NCBI GenBank assembly: GCA_009923345.1
Contig: RFTR01000081.1
Location: 1 to 8,550 of the forward strand
DNA length: 8,550 nucleotides
Source of the DNA: Betaproteobacteria bacterium
Lineage (GTDB): Bacteria > Pseudomonadota > Gammaproteobacteria > Burkholderiales > Burkholderiaceae_C
Reading direction: 5' to 3'
Under the pieces are notes generated by a model, which was not told the DNA's origin, did no database searches, and worked only from the letters and a program-made list of their open reading frames with translations. Made by a program: the position numbers and the translations under genes. Below, in pieces: positions 1-5,351 of the stretch. The first letter of the stretch is position 1; each line of letters starts with the position of its first letter.

Positions 1-12
1 TTACTTGAATAG

Positions 13-31
13 TAATAATTTTTAATTATTA
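13..31. repeat. AT-only inverted repeat upstream of the Wzz-type gene
   Basis: Two perfect 8-base arms, TAATAATT (13-20) and AATTATTA (24-31), are separated by TTT. The repeat lies just upstream of a TATGAT hexamer. It could be an UP-like element, a site for an AT-binding regulator such as an H-NS/MvaT-type silencer, or simply chance in AT-rich DNA. It is not followed by a T-tract in the + direction, so a terminator for an upstream + gene is unlikely. Confidence 0.35.
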
Positions 32-47
32 AATTGAGAGTTATGAT
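19..47 (+). promoter_or_regulatory. Possible sigma70 promoter for the Wzz-type gene
   Basis: TATGAT at 42-47 matches five of six bases of the -10 consensus. A weak TTTTTA (3 of 6) sits at 19-24 with a 17-base spacer, inside the AT-only inverted repeat. A start about 7 bases downstream would give a leader of roughly 30 bases before the ATG at 86. The -35 match is poor, so this is a tentative call by inspection only. Confidence 0.3.
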
Positions 48-85
48 AGGACTGACATTTTTCAAGATCTGATGGTTAACCAACT

Positions 86-940
86 ATGCAAGATATTTAT
101 AGCGAAGACGAAATATCCCTCACTGACATTTTATTTTTTTTGCAAGACAGCATTGGCAGCGTCATCAAGTCCGTTTTAGCCTGCGTCATCCTAGGTGGGG
201 CTTATTATTTTTCAACGCCGAAACTCTTTGAAGCATCAGTCACGATACAAATGGCTATGGCAACTGGCAATCCTGTTGAAACGCCTACAGTTCTTTTGGA
301 AAAAATCAAATTGCCGCTTTATTTCTCGCAGGCTGCATGGACTGCTTGCGACACTCAAGAGGACAAGTCCCCTAGTCGAAAAATAGTAGAAAAAATAAAA
401 CCTATATTGAATAAATCGGCTCCGTTCATTGGCTTGTCAGTTCAAGCCCCATCAACACAAGAGGCCAAAGAATGTCTACAAGCTGTCATTTTTGACATTG
501 CTGCTAAGCAAGCTGAATTAGCTAAGCCGATCTTGGATCAAAAGAGAACGCAAATTACGCAACTAGAAGAAAAACTACAACTAGCAGAAGAAGTTGCGAA
601 GAGTCTTTCTCCAAATAAATTAGGAACCAACTTCCCTGATACGCAGTTTGCAAGTAGGGCACTCATACTTGCAACTACTTTGTCTAATTCCAGAGAAATC
701 AAAGATTTAACCAATCAAATCAACGATGCAAAAGTATCTTTGGAAGAGCCTCAGACCAAACCTACGTCGATGCCAACGCCCATGTATGCGCCAGAGTTTG
801 CAGTAAACAAGCGTCCCGTTTTTACTTTAGGCATCAGCTTGGTGCTAGGGATATTTATTGGCCTCTTAGTTACTAGCTTTCGGAAGATCTTGCCCAGCAT
901 TCGTAAACATATGGCTGAAGCCAAAAGGCACAGCGTTTAG
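86..940 (+). CDS. Wzz-type polysaccharide chain-length determinant / co-polymerase protein
   Basis: A 284-residue inner-membrane protein with the layout of the Wzz family: a short acidic cytoplasmic N-terminus with the typical 'DEISLTDIL' start, a first membrane helix (about 26-43), a periplasmic domain, a charged coiled-coil-like stretch (about 138-175), a proline-rich segment (about 224-240) and a second helix (about 245-264) followed by a basic tail. Family members set the length of O-antigen, capsule or exopolysaccharide chains by acting with the Wzy polymerase. At 284 residues it is somewhat shorter than the usual 320-370. There is no C-terminal kinase domain, so it is not a full BY-kinase. 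Two cysteines (C88, C130) lie in the predicted periplasmic part. No clear Shine-Dalgarno precedes the ATG, but an in-frame TAA at 77-79 rules out a longer start. The gene is visibly more AT-rich than its neighbours. The partner polysaccharide genes, if any, would lie to the left. Confidence 0.75.
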   Translation: MQDIYSEDEISLTDILFFLQDSIGSVIKSVLACVILGGAYYFSTPKLFEASVTIQMAMATGNPVETPTVLLEKIKLPLYFSQAAWTACDTQEDKSPSRKIVEKIKPILNKSAPFIGLSVQAPSTQEAKECLQAVIFDIAAKQAELAKPILDQKRTQITQLEEKLQLAEEVAKSLSPNKLGTNFPDTQFASRALILATTLSNSREIKDLTNQINDAKVSLEEPQTKPTSMPTPMYAPEFAVNKRPVFTLGISLVLGIFIGLLVTSFRKILPSIRKHMAEAKRHSV

Positions 941-955
941 GCCTAAACATTAGGC
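935..955. repeat. Overlapping palindromes across two convergent stop codons
   Basis: GTTTAGGCCTAAAC (935-948) is a perfect 14-base palindrome containing the + stop TAG (938-940) and the - stop (943-945). A second structure, GCCTAA-ACA-TTAGGC (941-955), shares its left part, so the two could not form together. There is no T-tract on either side, so a classic intrinsic terminator is not supported. It may still slow transcription between the convergent genes. Confidence 0.4.
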
Positions 956-1779
956 TCGCTCATCTTCTCCCCCAAGCGAACACCTAACCCCGGCTCCCAA
1001 TGCTTGTTAATCACCAGCGTGTTCTGTGGCCACAGCATCACCACGGTGGAGCCTAATAAAAAGCGTCCCATCTCGTCGCCTTGTTGCAAGTGAATCACGG
1101 CATCGTCGTAATGCCATTCGCGCACTGTGGGTGAGCGCGGTGGATTGACCACGCCATGCCAAGTGGTCGCCATACTGCCCACAATCGTGGCGCCCACCAG
1201 CACCATGACAAAGGTATCAAACACGCAGACTACGCGCTCGTTACGCGCAAACAAACCCGGCACACCTTGTGCGGTTGCAGGATTGACCGAGAACAAATCG
1301 CCCGGCACATGGATCATGCGCAACAAGCGCCCTGCCGCTGGCATATGGATGCGGTGGTAATCCTTGGGGCTTAAATAAATCGTCGCAAAGTCGCCGTTTT
1401 CAAACTGAGCAGCCAGCTGTACGTCACCACCGACTAAAGCACGTGTGCTGTAGTGGTGTCCTTTGGCTTGAAAAATCTGGTCACCTGCAATGCGTCCGAA
1501 CTGGCTGATAGCACCGTCTACTGGACAGATCCATTGCGCATTTGCTAAGGGTCGAGCGTCCGATTTGAGTGCGCGCGTGAAGAAGTCGTTAAAGCAAGCG
1601 TAATGGGTGATGTCAGCATCTGCCGCTTCGTCCATATTGACGTTGTAGCGTTTCACAAACCAACGAATGACTGCATGCGTCCAGCGCCCTCCTTGCCAAC
1701 GGGCAAAGCGGCCTGCTAATTCGGTCAAGGCCTGTTTGGGTAAAACATATTGCAGGTATACGCTGAGAGGTGTAGTCAT
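943..1779 (-). CDS. psd: Phosphatidylserine decarboxylase proenzyme
   Basis: Psd converts phosphatidylserine to phosphatidylethanolamine at the inner membrane, the last step of the main PE pathway. It matures by self-cleavage at Gly-Ser to give a small alpha chain with an N-terminal pyruvoyl group. From the chosen start the product has 278 residues. The LGST cleavage motif puts the cut between G243 and S244. The other catalytic residues are in place: D88 in 'CPVDGAIS' and H145 in 'YHRIHMP'. The open frame runs back to an ATG at 1893, but the family N-terminus fits 'MTTPLSVYLQYVLPKQALTEL' from the ATG at 1777-1779. The 38 extra codons would overlap the divergent transporter gene and resemble nothing in the family. 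No clear Shine-Dalgarno precedes 1779; a TAAAAT hexamer on the - strand (1788-1793) would imply a very short leader. It is convergent with the Wzz-type gene. Confidence 0.95.
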   Translation of the reverse strand: MTTPLSVYLQYVLPKQALTELAGRFARWQGGRWTHAVIRWFVKRYNVNMDEAADADITHYACFNDFFTRALKSDARPLANAQWICPVDGAISQFGRIAGDQIFQAKGHHYSTRALVGGDVQLAAQFENGDFATIYLSPKDYHRIHMPAAGRLLRMIHVPGDLFSVNPATAQGVPGLFARNERVVCVFDTFVMVLVGATIVGSMATTWHGVVNPPRSPTVREWHYDDAVIHLQQGDEMGRFLLGSTVVMLWPQNTLVINKHWEPGLGVRLGEKMSEPNV

Positions 1780-1792
1780 AGGTGTGAATTTT

Positions 1793-1800
1793 AGGCGGGG
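1793..1800 (+). promoter_or_regulatory. Ribosome binding site deciding the transporter ATPase start
   Basis: The purine-rich AGGCGGGG ends 6 bases before the GTG at 1807, a normal spacing. The in-frame ATG at 1813 would be 12 bases away, which is long, and the ATG at 1805 is out of frame. This favours GTG at 1807 but does not exclude 1813. Confidence 0.5.
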
Positions 1801-1806
1801 CACAAT

Positions 1807-2736
1807 GTGCGTATGCGAGAACTTCTTTTTGAATGCCAACATCTTGTCAAGCATTATGGTGAGGCTACTGTCGTCGACGATTTGTCGTTTCAATTACAAG
1901 CAGGCGAGTGTTTGGGCGTGATTGGCCCCAACGGCGCCGGCAAAACCACCACCTTGCGTATGTGTTTGGGCCTAACGTTGCCTGATGCAGGCACTATCCA
2001 AGCTTTTGGTTTGTCTATGCCGCGTGATGCACTGGCTATCAAATCGCGCTTAGGTGTTGTCAGCCAATTCGATACGCTTGACCCCGATTTCACTTGTGTA
2101 GAAAACTTACGAGTGTTCGGGACTTACTTTGGTATGTCACGCACCGCCATTGCAGCAAGGGTTCCAGAGTTGCTCGAATTCGCCGCGCTCACGCACAAAG
2201 CAGATGCCAAACCCGGACAACTCTCAGGTGGCATGAAGCGCCGATTGAGTTTGGCGCGCGCACTCATCAACGACCCCGATATCTTGTTACTTGATGAACC
2301 CACTACAGGGCTGGACCCTCAAGCGCGTCACCTGATGTGGGAGCGTTTGCAAAAACTGTTGCAACAAGGTAAATCGATATTACTCACCACGCACTTTATG
2401 GACGAAGCGGAGCGCTTGTGCAACCGCTTACTGTTACTTGACCACGGCAAAAAAATTGCCGAGGGCACGCCGCGTGATTTGATCTCGCAACATTTAGAAC
2501 CTGATGTGGTCGAGGTGTACGGGCAAGATGCTTTGGCATTGGTACACAGTCCTCTCGCGCAACTAGCCCAACGTACGGAGACCAGCGGTGAAACTGTTTT
2601 CTTCTACACCGCAGACGCATCGCCTCTTTTGCAAGCCCTGAGTGCACACACTGGCCTGCGCACTTTGCACCGCCCAGCCAACTTAGAAGACTTGTTCTTG
2701 AAAATGACCGGTCGACAAATTCGAGAGGGGGCATAA
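1807..2736 (+). CDS. nodI: ABC transporter ATP-binding protein, NodI/DRA family
   Basis: A 309-residue ATPase of the drug-resistance/NodI type that powers an ABC-2 exporter. Visible in order are Walker A GPNGAGKT (40-47), Q-loop Q87, signature LSGGMKRR (139-146), Walker B LLLLDEP (D163, E164), D-loop and the H-loop histidine H196 in 'TTHFMDEAERL'. A C-terminal extension of about 90 residues ends in 'NLEDLFLKMTGRQIREG', typical of this class. The name comes from rhizobial NodI, which exports lipochitin oligosaccharide Nod factors with NodJ. In betaproteobacteria such pairs occur widely without nodulation genes, so the substrate here is unknown and probably not a Nod factor. The start is GTG with a good ribosome site; ATG at 1813 is the alternative and would shorten the protein by two residues. 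The permease gene follows after 3 bases. Confidence 0.9.
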   Translation: MRMRELLFECQHLVKHYGEATVVDDLSFQLQAGECLGVIGPNGAGKTTTLRMCLGLTLPDAGTIQAFGLSMPRDALAIKSRLGVVSQFDTLDPDFTCVENLRVFGTYFGMSRTAIAARVPELLEFAALTHKADAKPGQLSGGMKRRLSLARALINDPDILLLDEPTTGLDPQARHLMWERLQKLLQQGKSILLTTHFMDEAERLCNRLLLLDHGKKIAEGTPRDLISQHLEPDVVEVYGQDALALVHSPLAQLAQRTETSGETVFFYTADASPLLQALSAHTGLRTLHRPANLEDLFLKMTGRQIREGA

Positions 2737-2739
2737 GCC

Positions 2740-3513
2740 ATGACCCACTATTTCCGTTTTTGGCCTGTCTTTATGCGCAACCTTTTGGTATGGCGCAAAT
2801 TGGTGATTCCCAGTTTGATCGCCAATATTGCTGAGCCCTTGATGTGGCTTGTCGCATTTGGTTACGGCATGGGCGCATTGATTGGCGATGTCACCTTGGA
2901 TGGTGCGCAAGTGCCTTATCTATTGTTCTTGGCGAGTGGCTCTATCTGTATGAGTGCGATGAATGCAGCCACCTTTGAGGCTTTGTATTCCGCTTTCTCG
3001 CGCATGCATGTGCAAAAAACATGGGATGGCATTATGAATGCGCCCATCCGCTTGGAAGATGTGCTGCTGGCAGAAATGCTCTGGGCTGCTTTCAAATCTT
3101 TGTTCACTATCACCGCCATCTTGGGCGTGATGATGGCCCTTGGTATTACGCAAAGCTGGAAAATTCTGCTCGCTTGGCCCTGCTTGCTATTTGTAGGCAT
3201 TACCTTTAGCTGCTTAGCATTGATCTTCAACGCCTTGGCAAAAGGCTACGACTTTTTCACTTATTACTTCACACTGTTCTTAACGCCCATGATGTTTTTA
3301 AGTGGCGTGTTTTTTCCAAGCGATCAATTGCCACCTTGGGTACGTGCAATCGCAGAATGGTTGCCACTGACCCAAGCCATTGCATTGGTGAGGCCGCTGT
3401 TCTTAGACCGCTGGCCTAGTCAGCCCTTGTTGCATTTAGGCGTATTGGCTTTGTATGCGGGTGTAGCGTGGGCCATCGCCCTGCATTTCACGCGCAAACG
3501 TTTTAAAACTTAA
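2740..3513 (+). CDS. nodJ: ABC-2 type transporter permease, NodJ family
   Basis: A 257-residue integral membrane protein with about six hydrophobic segments (roughly 22-44, 57-80, 110-133, 140-166, 170-190 and 228-250). It forms the channel of an ABC-2 exporter with the ATPase just upstream. The segment 'SGVFFPSDQLPPWVRAIAEW' and the following 'LPLTQAIALVRPL' form the ABC-2/NodJ family signature near the C-terminal third. The ATG lies 3 bases after the ATPase stop and is preceded by GAGAGGGGG (2723-2731) inside the upstream gene, so the two are surely co-transcribed. The C-terminus is strongly basic (TRKRFKT), consistent with a cytoplasmic tail. Polysaccharide, lipid or drug export are all possible; no nod genes are nearby. 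The gene name is a family label, not evidence for nodulation. Confidence 0.88.
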   Translation: MTHYFRFWPVFMRNLLVWRKLVIPSLIANIAEPLMWLVAFGYGMGALIGDVTLDGAQVPYLLFLASGSICMSAMNAATFEALYSAFSRMHVQKTWDGIMNAPIRLEDVLLAEMLWAAFKSLFTITAILGVMMALGITQSWKILLAWPCLLFVGITFSCLALIFNALAKGYDFFTYYFTLFLTPMMFLSGVFFPSDQLPPWVRAIAEWLPLTQAIALVRPLFLDRWPSQPLLHLGVLALYAGVAWAIALHFTRKRFKT

Positions 3514-3518
3514 CGTTT
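3496..3518. repeat. AT-rich inverted repeat over the nodJ-like stop codon
   Basis: AAACGTT (3496-3502) and AACGTTT (3512-3518) are perfect 7-base arms with a 9-base loop. The right arm contains part of the TAA stop (3511-3513). No T-tract follows, so it would be at best a weak or Rho-assisted transcription end. Confidence 0.35.
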
Positions 3519-3676
3519 CTCCACAAGGTCTGCTGAGACAAACTTGGGGCGATTGACCTATATCAGTCCTTCTGTAAATGTCCGCCTCAGCAAAGTCCAA
3601 ATATGTAAGTGGTGCGGATAACATCCATAGTTAGGCGTTTTAAGATCGTTTTATTAATCAGTAAGAAGGTGATTTC
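3514..3676. other. Non-coding spacer with nested inverted repeats
   Basis: This 163-base gap is the longest non-coding stretch in the window. TGCTGAG (3531-3537) is matched by CTCAGCA (3586-3592). Between them lies a smaller hairpin, GATTGA (3551-3556) with TCAGTC (3563-3568), which pairs fully if one G-U pair is allowed. TTGACC at 3553-3558 resembles a -35 box, but the hexamer at suitable spacing (TAAATG, 3575-3580) is poor. The gap must contain the leader of the downstream dehydrogenase gene. It could also be the 3' untranslated region of the transporter operon or a small RNA. No convincing protein frame is present. Confidence 0.35.
3663..3672 (+). promoter_or_regulatory. Strong ribosome binding site of the dehydrogenase gene
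   Basis: AAGAAGGTGA lies 4 bases upstream of the ATG at 3677 and matches the AAGG-TGA form of the Shine-Dalgarno sequence. It is the clearest ribosome site on the + strand in this window and supports the annotated start. Confidence 0.7.
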
Positions 3677-4525
3677 ATGAGTATTCAAACAGTAGGCATC
3701 ATCGGCGCGGGCACCATGGGCAACGGTATTGCGCAAGCATGTGCCGTATCTGGCGTGAACGTTGTGATGGTCGATATTTCTGAGGCTGCAGTGGCCAAAG
3801 GTATCGCAACAGTAGGTAGCAGCCTAGACCGCTTGATTAAAAAAGAAAAAATGACCGAGGCAGAAAAAACTGCCGCGCTATCACGCATACAAGGCAGCAC
3901 CCAATACCAAGACTTACAAAAAGCCCAATTGGTGGTTGAAGCAGCTACTGAAAGCTTTGACCTCAAAGTCAAAATTTTGAAACAAGTCGATGGCTTGCTT
4001 GCCGCAGACGTCATCGTGGCATCCAACACTTCATCTATCTCCATTACCAAACTCGCTGCCGCCACCACGCGTGCTGACCGTTTTATTGGCATGCACTTTT
4101 TCAACCCCGTGCCCATGATGGCATTGGTGGAAATCATCCGCGGCCTGCAAACTTCAGATGCCACCCACGACGCTGTGCAAGCATTGGCCAAGCGCCTAGG
4201 CAAGAGCCCCATCACCGTTAAAAACGCGCCTGGCTTTGTGGTCAACCGTATCTTGGTGCCGATGATCAACGAAGCATTTTTCGTTCTCTCTGAGGGTCTC
4301 GCAACACCAGATGACATCGACGCAGGTATGCGACTCGGTTGCAATCAGCCGATTGGCCCACTGGCATTGGCCGACATGATTGGCCTAGATGTTTGCTTGG
4401 CAGTGATGGAGGTGTATTTGAGCGAGTATGGTGATAGCAAATACCGCCCTTGCCCACTGCTCAAAGAAATGGTCGCCGCCGGTCAACTCGGTCGCAAAAC
4501 TGGACACGGCGTTTACCACTACTAA
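3677..4525 (+). CDS. hbd: 3-hydroxybutyryl-CoA dehydrogenase (3-hydroxyacyl-CoA dehydrogenase family)
   Basis: A 282-residue single-function enzyme that interconverts acetoacetyl-CoA and 3-hydroxybutyryl-CoA, or longer 3-oxo/3-hydroxyacyl-CoA pairs, in the cytoplasm. The N-terminal Rossmann fold shows GAGTMG (10-15) and an acidic D33 at the end of the second strand, which suggests NAD(H) preference. Active-site residues of the family are present: S119 in 'SNTSSI', H140 in 'GMHFFNPVP', E152 and N190 in 'PGFVVNR'. The C-terminal helical domain holds the conserved 'GPLALADMIGLD'. Length is normal (280-290). It has no fused crotonase domain, unlike FadB/FadJ. The role could be fatty acid or phenylacetate beta-oxidation, or C4 polymer metabolism; the neighbours do not decide. 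The phosphoesterase gene starts 22 bases after the stop, so co-transcription is possible. Confidence 0.93.
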   Translation: MSIQTVGIIGAGTMGNGIAQACAVSGVNVVMVDISEAAVAKGIATVGSSLDRLIKKEKMTEAEKTAALSRIQGSTQYQDLQKAQLVVEAATESFDLKVKILKQVDGLLAADVIVASNTSSISITKLAAATTRADRFIGMHFFNPVPMMALVEIIRGLQTSDATHDAVQALAKRLGKSPITVKNAPGFVVNRILVPMINEAFFVLSEGLATPDDIDAGMRLGCNQPIGPLALADMIGLDVCLAVMEVYLSEYGDSKYRPCPLLKEMVAAGQLGRKTGHGVYHY

Positions 4526-4547
4526 GCTTTTCCATCGCGTCAACGAC

Positions 4548-5351
4548 ATGAAACTCGCCCTGCTCTCCGATGTGCATGGGAATTTGCATGCCTTTGACGC
4601 TTGCATGGCGCATGCCAAAGCCCACGGTGCAGAAAAGTTTGCCGTACTGGGCGACCTGGTGGGATACGGTGCATTTCCGGCAGAGGTAGTGGATCGTTGC
4701 CAACAACTGTATTTTTCTGGAAATGTTGTGTTGCGCGGCAACCATGAAGACATGCTCAAAGAGGTGCGTGCGCTGCAAAGCACTTCTGCCATGCATACCG
4801 ACACGCCCAACAAAGCGACTGCACACACAAATGCTTTGGGTGCACAAACTGCTGCATGGACCTATGCACAGCTTTCACCCGCACAACGGTATTGGCTAGA
4901 AACGCTTCCGCTCACTGCGCATGATGAAAGTGTTTGTATGGTGCATGCCAGCGCCGACGCGCCTGAGCAATGGCGCTATGTAGAAGACGAACGCGTTGCA
5001 CGTATCAGCATGGATGCAGCATGTTTGAGCCCTGAGGTGCGCTATGTCTTTGGCGGCCATGTACACCACCAGTCTTTGTACTACCGCGGCACAGGTCGAC
5101 AGCTGATGTCTTTCAAGCCCACCGCGGGGGTTGCTATTCCAACGCCCTCGCATCGCCATTGGTTGGCCACGATTGGCTCAGTCGGACAGCCGCGTGATGG
5201 CGACACGCGCGCGATGTACGTCATATTCGATACTGCATCCGAAAAACTCACCTTTCACCGTATTGCCTACGACCATATGGCTGCAGCCCACAGCATTCGC
5301 CAAGCAGGATTACCTGAATTTTTCGCTAGCCGCTTGGAGACGGGCCGATGA
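4548..5351 (+). CDS. Calcineurin-like metallophosphoesterase (putative protein phosphatase)
   Basis: A 267-residue cytoplasmic enzyme of the metallophosphoesterase superfamily. All metal-binding blocks are visible: SDVHGN (D8, H10), GDLVGYG (D36), RGNHED (N65, H66), H133 in 'MVHAS' and GGHVH (H171, H173). Such enzymes use two metal ions to cleave phosphomonoesters or diesters. The 'GDLVGYG' form is shared by PP1/PP2A-like and related small bacterial phosphatases. The frame is open back to 4428, inside the dehydrogenase gene, but the family N-terminus 'MKLALLSDVHGN' fixes the start at ATG 4548. No good Shine-Dalgarno is seen, so translation may depend on ribosomes ending at the gene 22 bases upstream. 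Its stop overlaps the ATG of the kinase gene (ATGA, 5348-5351). This strongly suggests it reverses or tunes phosphorylation made by that kinase. The substrate is unproven and could be a nucleotide or other small molecule. Confidence 0.85.
   Translation: MKLALLSDVHGNLHAFDACMAHAKAHGAEKFAVLGDLVGYGAFPAEVVDRCQQLYFSGNVVLRGNHEDMLKEVRALQSTSAMHTDTPNKATAHTNALGAQTAAWTYAQLSPAQRYWLETLPLTAHDESVCMVHASADAPEQWRYVEDERVARISMDAACLSPEVRYVFGGHVHHQSLYYRGTGRQLMSFKPTAGVAIPTPSHRHWLATIGSVGQPRDGDTRAMYVIFDTASEKLTFHRIAYDHMAAAHSIRQAGLPEFFASRLETGR

Noticed and set aside
74..81. GGTTAACC palindrome just before the Wzz-type start
   Set aside because: Flanking bases extend it to ten (TGGTTAACCA, 73-82), but such a short palindrome is common by chance and no second copy was noticed nearby.
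1807..3513. A symbiotic nodulation locus
   Set aside because: Only the transporter pair is present; there are no nodABC or other nod genes or a nod box in view, and such pairs occur in non-symbiotic betaproteobacteria.
3436..3624. 62-codon - strand frame across the nodJ-like end and the spacer
   Set aside because: It overlaps the coding end of the permease, has no ribosome site and its translation resembles no protein I know.
3685..4344. 219-codon - strand frame antisense to the dehydrogenase
   Set aside because: A long shadow frame caused by codon bias of the real + gene, which has full family motifs. The antisense product is low in recognisable features.
4428..4547. 40-codon N-terminal extension of the phosphoesterase
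   Set aside because: It overlaps the dehydrogenase coding end in another frame. The metal-binding 'LSDVHGN' strand must lie at the very N-terminus in this family, as it does from 4548.
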